Origin: Methylobacterium sp. J-030
GTDB lineage: Bacteria > Pseudomonadota > Alphaproteobacteria > Rhizobiales > Beijerinckiaceae
Length of the DNA: 64,000 bases
Assembly (NCBI RefSeq): GCF_022829545.1
Contig: NZ_JAKSYM010000351.1
Span: forward strand, 1-64,000
Direction of reading: 5' to 3'
A program made the translations under genes and the position numbers. Positions 7,895 through 16,028 of the stretch are shown here, in pieces. The notes beneath the pieces were generated by a model. That model saw only the letters and a program-made list of their open reading frames with translations, did not search any database and was not told the origin of the DNA. The stretch's first letter is position 1. The number at the start of each line of letters is the position of its first letter.

Positions 7895-8160
7895 CGTTTT
7901 GAACCTCTGGCCCTCCAAAGCCGACCGGCAGAAATCCACCCCGAGCGGCCATTCCGGAAGCGACCCAACCCAGCCGCCAAGACAGCTATCGGCGCTCTCC
8001 CAAAGCGGCCGTTCATCAGCCGTGCAAGAACTTTGACTTTGGTTTGAAAGCGGTAGTCAGCTGCTCGCTGGAAAGCAGCCGTTCGGCTGCGCGACTAAAT
8101 CCTTCATTTAACCGGCGCAGTCGCCACCCCCCGAAACGGACATCGGACGGTGCGACGACA
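7895..8160 (+). repeat. degenerate dispersed repeat, copy C (short form)
   Basis: The 373-bp gap between 7824 and 8198 carries GAAATCCACC at 7931-7940, GACCCAACCC at 7962-7971 and GTTCATCAGCCG at 8011-8022. The offsets of 31 and 49 nt equal those of copy A. Downstream, runs such as GAAAGCGG and GAAAGCAGCCG recur, so the unit may itself be built from shorter AAAGC(A/G)G motifs. Nothing else is recognised in the gap. Confidence 0.6.
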
Positions 8161-8197
8161 CACCGACGACGGCGGGTGAACGACAGATCACACCGGC

Positions 8198-8881
8198 CTA
8201 CGCCCGACGACCGGTCCCGTAGCGGGCCAGGAACATGGCCACCGCCTCCTCGACCACGACCGCGTCGCGGGGGGCATCCTTGAAACCGTCACCGATTGCC
8301 ATCACACGCGGCCAGATCACGAACTCCTGGATCAGCCCCATAAACTGGCGCGCCGCCAGTTCGGGCTGCTCGCAGCACAGCAGCCCCTGGCCCGTCAGCG
8401 CGGCCAGCACATCCGCGAACGCTGCCACCAGCGGCGCCTTACCCGCTCGGTAGAACTCCTCGGCGATCCAGGGCAGGTGGCGCGACTCCGCGATGACCAA
8501 GCGTGTGAAGGCGATCTGGTCCGTCCCGTGCACGAAGCGTAGCAGCGAGCGCGCGAAGCCGCGCAAGACCTCCCCGGGGTCGGCCGCCAAGGCCGGCGGC
8601 GCGTGGGCCACCGCTGCCACCTCGGCCCGCACCGCGTCCCAGTGCCGGTCCACCACCGCCCGGAACACTGCGTCCTTACTGCCGAACTGGTTGTAGACCG
8701 TCTGGCGCGACACGCCGGCCGCCTGACCGACCTGCTCTAGGTTCACCCCTTCGTAACCGGCTTCCAGAAACAGGCGCCGCGCTGCGTCGAGGATCGCGGT
8801 CGGGGTGCTCGCGCTTGACGTGAACGCCCCGGTCTCGCCACCGTGCCCGTCGTCCCGGATCGCCGCGCCGCGCCGTGCCAT
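8198..8881 (-). CDS. TetR/AcrR-family transcriptional regulator
   Basis: This 227-residue regulator has an N-terminal TetR helix-turn-helix at about residues 27-73 (AILDAARRLFLEAGYEG, then SRQTVYNQFGSK). An all-helical ligand domain and an AefR-like C-terminal region follow. A poorly conserved basic N-terminal tail precedes the HTH. It is divergent from the catabolic gene set that runs to 14441, and a 15-bp operator lies 17 bp upstream of its start. A better copy of the same operator precedes the MFS transporter gene at 12005. It is most likely a repressor of the cluster and of itself. Confidence 0.88.
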   Translation of the reverse strand: MARRGAAIRDDGHGGETGAFTSSASTPTAILDAARRLFLEAGYEGVNLEQVGQAAGVSRQTVYNQFGSKDAVFRAVVDRHWDAVRAEVAAVAHAPPALAADPGEVLRGFARSLLRFVHGTDQIAFTRLVIAESRHLPWIAEEFYRAGKAPLVAAFADVLAALTGQGLLCCEQPELAARQFMGLIQEFVIWPRVMAIGDGFKDAPRDAVVVEEAVAMFLARYGTGRRA

Positions 8882-8897
8882 GATCGCACCCCTCTGT

Positions 8898-8912
8898 ACT
8901 AGACTGTAAAGT
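8898..8912. promoter_or_regulatory. TetR operator candidate, site 1 (imperfect)
   Basis: The sequence ACTAGACTGTAAAGT matches 13 of 15 positions of the perfect palindrome at 11925-11939. The GTAAAGT half is intact and the other half has two changes. It sits between the tetR start (8881) and the transporter remnant, so it probably mediates autoregulation. Confidence 0.6.
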
Positions 8913-8986
8913 CAATATACACGGGTAATCCCATGAGGTCGACCACACCGGCAAACGCGGGCGCGACCCCGATCCGGGAGCATGCC

Positions 8987-9623
8987 ATGCTCAGAAACCG
9001 TCCCGGTCCGCGTCCTGCCACGGGCGGGGTCTCGCCCGACCTGCCCCGCCCCCTGATGGCATGGTGCAGCGTCGCCGTCCTGTTCGTCGTGCAGATCTTC
9101 TCATGCGTCGACCAGCAGGCGCCGCGCCTGCTCATCGCCCCGATCAAGGCTGACCTCGCCATTTCCAACACCGAGGTCAATCTTGTTATCGGACTCGGCT
9201 TCGCCCTGGCCCACGCGATCGCTGGCCTGCCGATCCGCCGCCTTGTCGACCGCGTCTCGCGCTCCGCGTTGCTCTCGACCGGGCTCACCCTGTGGTGCGC
9301 CTGCACCGTCCTATGTTGCTTCGTGCGCTCCTTCCCGCAGCGGGCGCTCGCTCGCGCAGGCGTGGGCGTCGGCGAGGCCACCGGCACCCCCGCATCGGCG
9401 CAGATTGGCCTTCGTCGTGTTTGCGGTCTCGGCCTACGTCGGCGCGGGGTCCGCGCTGGTGCCCGGCAGCGCGAACGGCGACGAGACGCAGCTTTGGCGC
9501 GCGCTCGCCGTGGGCGCGCCGGCCCTGGCGGTCCTGGCCACGCTTGCGGCCTTCGCGGGCCTGTACCCGTACCGGGCCTGCGTGGCCGCCAATGCCGGGG
9601 CGGCGCTGGCGACCGCCGCCTGA
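8987..9623 (+). pseudogene. remnant of an MFS transporter (frameshifted and truncated)
   Basis: From the ATG at 8987 the frame encodes a recognisable MFS N-terminus. A first membrane helix with FSCVDQQAPRLLIAPIKADL is followed by the loop GLPIRRLVDRVSRSALLSTG and helix 4 up to GVGVGEATGTPAS. Around base 9404 similarity jumps to another frame (AFVVFAVSAYVGAG, then LWRALAVGAPALAVL), consistent with helices 5 and 6, and it stops near 9623. A short deletion plus frameshift and loss of the whole C-terminal half explain this. It occupies the first position behind the TetR operator, so a functional exporter or importer was probably lost and replaced by the MFS gene at 12005. Confidence 0.7.
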
Positions 9624-9633
9624 GGAGGATGTC

Positions 9634-10419
9634 ATGACCGAGCCTGCCGCCCCGACCGTGCCCCCCGAGGTCGCCTGGAGCCGCTTGTCGGCGGATGCGC
9701 TCAACGACCTCGCCCGCCGCGACACCGTGGTCTTGCTGCCGGTGGCCTCCACCGAGCAGCACGGGCCGCACCTGCCCACCGGCGTTGACGACTACCTAGG
9801 CACCGCCGTCTGCCGCAGAACGGCCGAGCACCTCGCGCCCAACCAGCCGGTCGTAGTCGCCCCGACCGTGTGGTGTGGGTTGGCCGACCACCACGTCGCC
9901 TTCGGCGGGACCTTCACCCTGTCGCTCGCCACCTACCACGCCCTGCTGCGCGACCTGTGCCGCTCGATCCTGGCGGCGGGCTTCCGGCGGATCGTGCTGG
10001 TCAACAGCCACGGCGGCAACATCGCCGCGCTGTCGGCGCTCTCCGTCGAACTGACGCGTGAGTTGGATGCACCGATCGCGACGGTGACGTACTTCATGGA
10101 GGCCGCCGACGCGGTAGCGGGCATCCTGGAGGACCAAGCCAATGTCATGCACGCCTGCGAAGGCGAGACCGCGATGATGATGGCGCTGGCCCCCGAACTC
10201 GTGGACGCGACCCGGCTGCCCGAGGCGCATGGGCCAGCCTTCGACGTGGCGGCCTCGCTGCTGCCGACGCTCCGGCGGGTGCGCGGCTGGCAGGAGGTCT
10301 CACCGGGCGGCGTCGCCGGGGACGCGCGGCGGGCGAGCGCGGCCAAGGGCAAGGCGCTGCTCGATGCCTGCGCTCAAGCGCTGGCCGATCGGCTGCGGGC
10401 CGGTGAGCCGTGGTCATGA
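9634..10419 (+). CDS. creatininase-family amidohydrolase
   Basis: This 261-residue protein has all family hallmarks. STEQHGPHLPTGVDD near residues 39-53 supplies the Glu/His/Asp metal ligands, SHGGN sits in the middle, and HACEGETAMM comes later. The family hydrolyses cyclic amides such as creatinine, or the formamide in riboflavin and mycofactocin pathways, using two metal ions. The GAGGAGG Shine-Dalgarno is strong and sets ATG 9634. It heads the intact part of the TetR-controlled gene set and suggests that ring opening of a cyclic amide or removal of an amide is one step of the pathway. Confidence 0.88.
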   Translation: MTEPAAPTVPPEVAWSRLSADALNDLARRDTVVLLPVASTEQHGPHLPTGVDDYLGTAVCRRTAEHLAPNQPVVVAPTVWCGLADHHVAFGGTFTLSLATYHALLRDLCRSILAAGFRRIVLVNSHGGNIAALSALSVELTRELDAPIATVTYFMEAADAVAGILEDQANVMHACEGETAMMMALAPELVDATRLPEAHGPAFDVAASLLPTLRRVRGWQEVSPGGVAGDARRASAAKGKALLDACAQALADRLRAGEPWS

Positions 10420-10458
10420 CGGCGCAATCTCGGGGCGATGGGACGGGGGGGGATCACT

Positions 10459-11337
10459 ATGACGGCAAGCGAGACGCCCGAGACCTACCGGGTCGGCGGG
10501 GCGAGCGTGACCAAGATCCCGGAGATCGCGTTGCCGTTCCCGGCCTCCGCGCTCCTGCCTGACTACGATCCCGACGTGGCCACGCCGACGCGGGACGGCT
10601 CCCAACCCGGCGACGCCAGGGGTCGGCAGCTGACCGTGTCCGTCCACGCTTGGCTGGTGCGCGTCGGCGGCCTGACCGTGCTGGTCGATGCGGGCGTCGG
10701 CAACGGCAAGACCCGCGCCGCGAAGGCGTTCGACCACCTTGATACGGCTTGGCTCGACCGCCTCGCAGCCGCGGGCGCCCGGCCGGAGGACATCACCCAC
10801 GTTCTGCTGACCCACTTGCACACCGACCACGTCGGCTGGAACACTGTGCCAGGGCCGCACGGCTGGGTGCCGACCTTCCCGAACGCGCGCACCCTGCTGC
10901 CGCGGCGGGGCTATGAACTATTCACCGCGCCGGACGGTCTCGCGCGGCCGAACCACGATATGTTCGCCGACAGCGTCCAGCCGGTGGTGGAGGCGGGCAC
11001 TGCCGAGTTGGTGCCGCCGGAGGGAGGCGAGGCACTGCCGGGCTTCAGCTTCCTGCCGACCCCGGGGCACAGCCCGGACCACATGTCGATCCTGCTGCGC
11101 GCGGACGGGCGGGAGGCGTTGTTCGCCGGTGACGTACTGCACGACCCGGTGCAGGTCGCCCAACCCGACTGGTGCTCGATGTTTTGTGCCGACCACGACG
11201 AGGCGCGCCGGTCGCGGCTGCGCGTGCTCGAACTCGCCGCTGAGCGCGGCCTGACTTGGTTCAGTTCGCACTGCGCGGGCACGTCCGTCGGCACCGTCGC
11301 CCGGGTGGGTGATGGCTTCGCGTGGTCGTTCCTCTGA
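10459..11337 (+). CDS. metallo-beta-lactamase-fold hydrolase (lactonase-like)
   Basis: The 292-residue product has the HxHxDH site in LLTHLHTDHVGWN, followed by PTPGHSPDHMS, FAGDVLHDPVQ and a terminal SSHCAG. This resembles the quorum-quenching-lactonase and YtnP-like branch of the fold, which opens lactone or lactam rings with two zinc ions. The start is ATG 10459 behind GGGGGGATC; an in-frame ATG at 10438 is less likely. It lies 39 bp after the creatininase-type gene and probably acts on the same substrate chain. The substrate is unknown. Confidence 0.85.
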   Translation: MTASETPETYRVGGASVTKIPEIALPFPASALLPDYDPDVATPTRDGSQPGDARGRQLTVSVHAWLVRVGGLTVLVDAGVGNGKTRAAKAFDHLDTAWLDRLAAAGARPEDITHVLLTHLHTDHVGWNTVPGPHGWVPTFPNARTLLPRRGYELFTAPDGLARPNHDMFADSVQPVVEAGTAELVPPEGGEALPGFSFLPTPGHSPDHMSILLRADGREALFAGDVLHDPVQVAQPDWCSMFCADHDEARRSRLRVLELAAERGLTWFSSHCAGTSVGTVARVGDGFAWSFL

Positions 11338-11404
11338 GGCGACGACCGCTGACGCGATCCGCACGCCCGATACCGATGCCCGCCGCGATCCGAAAATCCA
11401 CCGC

Positions 11405-11797
11405 ATGACCGACCTCATCCGCTACCCCTCGCCCCTGCCCGCGCCGCTCTCGAAGGCGGTGCGCGTCGGCGACCTACTGTTCCTGTCTGGTCAGACCCCG
11501 CGGGGGGCCGACCAGAAGCCGGTGGGCGGCGCCATAGAGGAGCAGACCGAGGCCGTCATCGCGGCGATCCAGGCCACGCTCACCGAGTTCGGCCTCGACC
11601 TGTCCGCGATCGTGCGTTGCACGGTGTGGCTGTCCGACCTCGGCCTGATGGCGCGGTTCAACGCGGTGTACGCGGCGGCCTTCGGCGCGCACCTGCCGGC
11701 CCGCAGCACCGTCGAAGCCAAGCTGGTCGGCGGCGTGGCCGTCGAGATCGAGGCGACCGCCTTCGTCGGCACCTCGCGATCCGTCCCCCTCGGGTGA
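11405..11797 (+). CDS. RidA-family (enamine/imine deaminase) protein
   Basis: This 130-residue RidA/YjgF/Rid2-type protein has the SGQTPRG motif early, VIAAIQATLTEFGLDLSAIVRCTVWLSD in pieces across the centre, and the catalytic-type arginine in ARSTVEAKL. RidA proteins hydrolyse reactive enamines and imines from amino-acid catabolism. The coding frame is open upstream, but the ATG at 11405 gives the standard family length. Its presence in a catabolic set implies a nitrogen-containing intermediate that releases ammonia. Confidence 0.85.
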   Translation: MTDLIRYPSPLPAPLSKAVRVGDLLFLSGQTPRGADQKPVGGAIEEQTEAVIAAIQATLTEFGLDLSAIVRCTVWLSDLGLMARFNAVYAAAFGAHLPARSTVEAKLVGGVAVEIEATAFVGTSRSVPLG

Positions 11798-11924
11798 GGC
11801 GCACGGTCCGGCACTAGGTACAAGCGCCGATCTAGCCCACGAGCCTGCGCTCGCATACCGGCTGGGGCGGACGCGCATCACCCATTCGATGCCGACCTCA
11901 TGGCATTGCAATCCACGCATTTTG

Positions 11925-11939
11925 ACTTTACTGTAAAGT
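11925..11939. promoter_or_regulatory. TetR operator candidate, site 2 (perfect palindrome)
   Basis: ACTTTAC and GTAAAGT are perfectly inverted around a single T. The site lies 65 bp upstream of the MFS transporter start (12005), in a 207-bp intergenic region. It matches site 1 at 8898-8912 in 13 of 15 positions. The shared site argues that one regulator, the TetR protein encoded at 8198-8881, controls both ends of the cluster. Confidence 0.7.
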
Positions 11940-12004
11940 AAATAACCTTATGGTTCATGAGGCGGGGGCAATCCGCGCGCCCATCCCGCCGCCTGGGGGA
12001 TCTC

Positions 12005-13300
12005 ATGTTCGTGCTACCCGCAGCGACCACCGCCAACGCGTCCGAACGCCTCTACACGAAGATCACTTGGCGGCTGCTGCCGTTCCTGACGACCTGCTAC
12101 ATGTTCGCGTTCCTCGACCGGATCAACATCGGCTTTGCCAAGCTCCAGATGCAGAGCGACCTCGGCTTCTCTGATGCCGTCTACGGCACCGGAGCGGGGA
12201 TCTTCTTCATCGGCTACGTCATCTTCGAGATCCCGAGTAATCTGCTCCTGGCGCGGATCGGCGCGCGCAAGACCGTGGCGCGGATCCTGATCCTGTGGGG
12301 CATCGTCTCGGCGGGAATGATGTTCACCCACGACACGACCACGTTCTACGCGCTGCGCTTCTTGCTCGGGGTGTTCGAGGCCGGGTTCGCCCCCGGCATG
12401 ATCCTGTACCTGACCTACTGGTACGCGCCGGCGCGGATGGCGCGCGTGATGGCCGTCGTCATGGCTGCGGGGCCGATCGGCGGGGCGCTGGGCGGCCCGA
12501 TGTCCGGCTGGGCGGTCGCGGCTCTCGACGGCGTGCACGGGCTACGAGGTTGGCAGTGGATGTTCCTGATTGAGGGACTGCCCTGCGTGGTGCTGGGCGT
12601 GATCGCCTACCTTACCTTGACCGACCGGCCCGAGCAGGCGCGCTGGCTCGATGATGGCGAGAAAGCCCTCCTGGCCGGGGATCTGGCCGTCCATCCGGGG
12701 CGGGTCGAGGGCCACAGCCCCCTGCTTAAGGCCGTGCTCGATCCGCGCGTGCTCGGCATTGCTGCCAGCAACTTCTGCGTGATCTGCGGCATCTACACTG
12801 TGAGCTTCTGGCTGCCGACGATCCTGAGCGCGGCGGGCCTTACCAGCACGACAACTATCGGCTTGGTCTCCGCGCTCCCCTATGTCGCCGCGCTTGCCGC
12901 GATGCGCCTGTTGTGCCTGAGTTCCGACCGGCGCCGGGAGCGGCGCTGGCACAGCGCCCTGTGCGGCCTCGTTGGTGCCGCGGCGCTTCTGCTCGCGACG
13001 ACGTACCCGCAGACCCTGGCGGTGGCGCTGCCCGGCATCACGCTGGCGACCGCGATGATGTGGGCGTCGTACACGGTGCTCTGGGCCATCCCAGCCGACT
13101 ACCTCGATCCGGCCGCCGCGCCGGGTGGCATCGCCTTCGTCAACGTCGTGGGCGTGCTCGGCGGTTTCTTCAGCCCGGTCATCATCGGCTCCGTGAAGAC
13201 CGCCACCGGCAGCATAAGTGCGGGGCTGCTGGTGATGGTCGGGCTGCTGGTCGCGGGGGCGGTGGTGATGCTGGCTAACCGGCTGCCCCGACCCGCGTGA
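12005..13300 (+). CDS. MFS transporter, anion:cation symporter (ACS) type
   Basis: This protein of about 431 residues has twelve predicted membrane segments. ACS-type signatures include FLDRINIGFAKLQM in helix 1, the GYVIFEIPSNLLLARIGAR region, and RFLLGVFEAGFAPGMILYLT in helix 4. Relatives import organic anions, for example 4-hydroxyphenylacetate, tartrate or phthalate. ATG 12005 follows a GGGGGATC Shine-Dalgarno. It is placed directly behind a perfect TetR operator and is presumably the uptake system of the pathway encoded around it. The usual cytoplasmic-loop motif between helices 8 and 9 reads LCLSSDRRRERRWH, slightly unusual in its first residues. Confidence 0.88.
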   Translation: MFVLPAATTANASERLYTKITWRLLPFLTTCYMFAFLDRINIGFAKLQMQSDLGFSDAVYGTGAGIFFIGYVIFEIPSNLLLARIGARKTVARILILWGIVSAGMMFTHDTTTFYALRFLLGVFEAGFAPGMILYLTYWYAPARMARVMAVVMAAGPIGGALGGPMSGWAVAALDGVHGLRGWQWMFLIEGLPCVVLGVIAYLTLTDRPEQARWLDDGEKALLAGDLAVHPGRVEGHSPLLKAVLDPRVLGIAASNFCVICGIYTVSFWLPTILSAAGLTSTTTIGLVSALPYVAALAAMRLLCLSSDRRRERRWHSALCGLVGAAALLLATTYPQTLAVALPGITLATAMMWASYTVLWAIPADYLDPAAAPGGIAFVNVVGVLGGFFSPVIIGSVKTATGSISAGLLVMVGLLVAGAVVMLANRLPRPA

Positions 13301-13385
13301 ACCCGGGGCGTCACAGACGGCGACAGGTAACCCCGCCGGTGCGCTCGCTCCGCCCCCGAAACACGTCATCGAACGGTGAGACGCG

Positions 13386-14441
13386 ATGGATACGATGGTG
13401 AAGTTCTTCGACGGGCACAACGATACGCTGCTGCGCCTCTCGCTGTACGCTCGGCCCGACCCGGAGCAAAGTTTCCTCGACGGGCGGCCGGACGGGCACA
13501 TCGACCTGCCGCGCGCCGAGCGCGGCGGAATGCTGGGGGGCCTCTTCGCGCTCTACGCGCCATCCGAGACGGGTCTGAGTTTCGATCACTTCCACGGCGC
13601 CAGCTACGATTGCCCGCTGCCGCCCGAGGTGCCGCTCGCCGTCGCCCAGCGGATCGTATTGAAACAGGCCGCCATCCTCATGCGGATTGTTGCCGCCTCC
13701 GAGGGTGGGGTCGTCCTGTGCCGTGACGTCGGCGAGATCCGGTCCGCGATCGACGTGGGCCAGTTCGCCGTCGTTCTCCACCTGGAGGGCGCGGAGGCGA
13801 TCGACGAGGATCTGCAAGCGCTCGACGTGCTGCACGCGGCGGGCTTGCGCTCACTGGGGCCGGTCTGGAGCCGTAACAATGCCTTCGGTGGGGGCGTCCC
13901 GATGCGGTTCCCCAGTTCGCCCGACGCCGGTCCGGGGCTGACGGCCGCCGGCGCCGAACTCGTCCGCGCCTGCAACCGGCTGCGCATCCTCGTCGACCTA
14001 TCGCACCTCACGGAGCAGGGCTTCTGGGACGTCGCGTGCCTGTCGCAGGCGCCCCTCGTGGCAACTCACTCGAACGCCCACGCCGTCTGCCCGTCATCGC
14101 GAAACCTAACGGACCGTCAGCTCGACGCTATCCGGGACAGCGACGGCTTGGTGGGGCTGAACCTGGCCACCTGCTTCCTGCGGCCGGACGGCCAAATGTT
14201 GGCCGACACCGATCTCGACGTGGCGGTGCGTCATGTCGATCGACTTGTCGAACGCCTCGGTGAAACCCGTGTTGGATTGGGGTCGGACTTCGACGGCGCC
14301 GTAGTGCCCGACCGCGTGGGGTCGGTGGCGGGTACCCAGGCGATCTTCCGAGCACTATCGGAGCGAGGCTACAACGACGATGCCCTCCGCCAGATCGCCG
14401 TTGAGAATTGGCTGCGCGTGCTGTCGGTGACGATCGGCTGA
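13386..14441 (+). CDS. membrane-dipeptidase-type (M19) peptidase
   Basis: This 351-residue renal-dipeptidase-family metalloenzyme is recognised by DGHNDTLLR at the N-terminus, HLEGAEAI (bridging Glu), DLSHLTEQGFWDV, ATHSNAHAVCPSSRNLTD and GLGSDFDGA. These provide the two-zinc site. M19 enzymes cleave dipeptides, some D-amino-acid-containing dipeptides and beta-lactams. The gene follows the MFS gene by 85 bp and is probably the last gene of the TetR-controlled set. That points to a dipeptide-like or cyclic-dipeptide-derived substrate, although this is inference. Confidence 0.88.
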   Translation: MDTMVKFFDGHNDTLLRLSLYARPDPEQSFLDGRPDGHIDLPRAERGGMLGGLFALYAPSETGLSFDHFHGASYDCPLPPEVPLAVAQRIVLKQAAILMRIVAASEGGVVLCRDVGEIRSAIDVGQFAVVLHLEGAEAIDEDLQALDVLHAAGLRSLGPVWSRNNAFGGGVPMRFPSSPDAGPGLTAAGAELVRACNRLRILVDLSHLTEQGFWDVACLSQAPLVATHSNAHAVCPSSRNLTDRQLDAIRDSDGLVGLNLATCFLRPDGQMLADTDLDVAVRHVDRLVERLGETRVGLGSDFDGAVVPDRVGSVAGTQAIFRALSERGYNDDALRQIAVENWLRVLSVTIG

Positions 14442-14489
14442 TCGCCCGTCCTTCGCCATTGAGCGCGCTGCGTCTGCTATTCTGCTCCG

Positions 14490-14504
14490 CCCTTTCCGAA
14501 AGGG
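14490..14504 (+). terminator. possible weak terminator
   Basis: CCCTTTC and GAAAGGG flank a single C, giving a short stem, and a TTTT run appears about eight bases after it. It lies 49 bp after the dipeptidase stop. The gap to the T run makes this a weak candidate. Confidence 0.3.
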
Positions 14505-14564
14505 TCAGGCTGTTTTAGCCAGGCCCATGCCTTCGAAGCCAGCCGAACTGCCAGTAAGCAGATG

Positions 14565-14950
14565 CTCCGAACGGTCGAGAAGGGTCGTGAGCGGGCGCGA
14601 CGACGACGTCCGCTTTTTATACATTCCCGCCCGGAAGCCTACCAGCTGAAATCCACCCATCAGAGACACTCACACGAGCGATCGGCAGCGGCTGATGCTG
14701 GCCGTAAGCGGAACGGCCGCTTCGGAGAATGCCGGCCGGAAAAGCGGACAGCCTCCTATCGACCCAACCCGGCCGCCGTAAGTGCTGTCGGCGTTCCCCC
14801 AAAGCAGACGTTCGTCAGCCGTCCGACAACTTCAGCTCGGGGTGGAAACCAAACCTTGGCTTTCCGGCTTAAAGCAGACCTTCCGTCTCCCTCCCAAGGC
14901 GTCACCCCACTCAATGTGAACAGGTCTAGGTTGAGGGCGCTGGTAGGATC
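14565..14950 (+). repeat. degenerate dispersed repeat, copy D (long form)
   Basis: The 770-bp region between 14441 and 15212 holds GAAATCCACC at 14648-14657, GACCCAACCC at 14761-14770 and GTTCGTCAGCCG at 14810-14821. The first offset is 113 nt, identical to copy E, whereas the second is 49 nt as in A and C. The extra 82 nt include GGCCGTAAGCGG and GGAAAAGCGGA, which also occur in copy E. No gene is supported in the rest of the gap. Confidence 0.6.
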
Positions 14951-15211
14951 ACGCACCGGCGAGGATGACTTCGATATTCAGTAACCGTCGGTTTGCGGAC
15001 CGCAGCTGGGCGCGGCCGGGCGTTGATGCAGGTACGATCCTTTGTCCGCATCAGGTAAGAAGGAGGAAGGTTGCAGTCTAAACGAGCGCGCCCGTGTCGT
15101 ATCGGAGCGTCTCCCGTGCAGGGCGATGCGATCGGAGATGCGTCTCGGACCTTGAGCAGCCCCAAACACCTGACGCTCGCGCCCGCGAGCCTCTCCCGCA
15201 GGAGTTCCGCC

Positions 15212-15379
15212 ATGCACTACGTCACGAAGGAGAAGACACCAGACGGGCACTTCATGATCAAGGTCGCTGGCCGCTCTGTGACGGAGACGCACGAGAAGCG
15301 GAAGGCCAAGAAGCTGGTGCGGGCTCTCTGCAACCTGCGTCGTCTGAAGAAGGACAAGGAAAGTCTGGTCGCCTCATGA
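15212..15379 (+). CDS. small basic hypothetical protein
   Basis: This 55-residue Lys/Arg-rich protein starts MHYVTKEKTPDGHFMIKVAG behind a GGAG Shine-Dalgarno at 15201-15204. The C-terminal half is a highly charged helix with several KK and RR pairs. No family was recognised; a nucleic-acid-binding or ribosome-associated role would fit the composition but is only a guess. It converges on the minus-strand gene ending at 15415. Confidence 0.55.
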   Translation: MHYVTKEKTPDGHFMIKVAGRSVTETHEKRKAKKLVRALCNLRRLKKDKESLVAS

Positions 15380-15414
15380 TCGGCCTGAATGCCAGCAGTC
15401 TCGCTGTACCGCGC

Positions 15415-15672
15415 CTACACGAGCTGTATCTCACCTTGCTTGAGGCCGAGTCGTTTGGCGAGGTCGCGCGACAGGGCGCCGACGACCTCGACCTCCATGG
15501 CATCCGTCGCCATTGCGCGAACCTGGGTCAGAGCCGTCTTGGCCGACACGGCCAGGACGGCGTAGACGCGCACTGCCTCACGCTTCTGATGCACGGCGAT
15601 CAAGAACGCGGTGCGTTTTCCCTTCTTCCTTAACGGACCGTCTTCAGTGCCGTCCTGCGCGAACTTGGGCAT
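15415..15672 (-). CDS. hypothetical protein coupled to PepSY gene
   Basis: This 85-residue frame has its ATG overlapping the TGA of the PepSY gene by one base (TGATG), a typical translational-coupling junction. The protein has a basic N-terminus (LRKKGKRTAFLIAV) and an amphipathic C-terminal half ending RLGLKQGEIQLV. It has no signal peptide or membrane segment and no recognised domain. The overlap and balanced composition favour a real gene, but there is no homology evidence. Confidence 0.5.
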   Translation of the reverse strand: MPKFAQDGTEDGPLRKKGKRTAFLIAVHQKREAVRVYAVLAVSAKTALTQVRAMATDAMEVEVVGALSRDLAKRLGLKQGEIQLV

Positions 15673-15950
15673 CAATCGTCATCATCGTCGGGCTTCTCCT
15701 TGGTGATGGCCCCGGTCCTGGGATCGACGTGGAACTCCATCTTCACGCCATTCTTCAGACCCTCACCCTCCCAGTGCCCATCGTCGGCCTTCACCTTCGT
15801 CACCGAGGTGTAGCCTGCCTCCTGGAGCTTCTGCTTGACCTGTTCGACGGGCATCCAATCGGGGCCAGGCACGTCTTTCTTGGCCATCGCGGAGCCGGCG
15901 CAGCCCAGCGCCAAAGCCAGGGTTAGAGGTGCGAGCACTACCGATTTCAT
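15672..15950 (-). CDS. secreted PepSY-domain protein
   Basis: The 92-residue product has a signal peptide with a lipobox-like LGCAGSAMA region. A single PepSY-type fold follows (VEQVKQKLQEAGYTSVTKV, then an acidic strand and VDPRTGAITKE), and the C-terminus is a run of aspartates. PepSY domains are small inhibitory or sensory modules of the cell envelope. ATG 15950 is chosen for its GGAGGCGG Shine-Dalgarno; an upstream in-frame start at 16016 lacks one. The downstream coupled gene probably shares its mRNA. Confidence 0.8.
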   Translation of the reverse strand: MKSVVLAPLTLALALGCAGSAMAKKDVPGPDWMPVEQVKQKLQEAGYTSVTKVKADDGHWEGEGLKNGVKMEFHVDPRTGAITKEKPDDDDD

Positions 15951-16028
15951 TAGCCGCCTCCATTTCCGTTTGTGTCCAACAACGGGTGGCTCATGGAGCG
16001 GTTGCGCGGCAAGCACTGAAGAAGGCTG

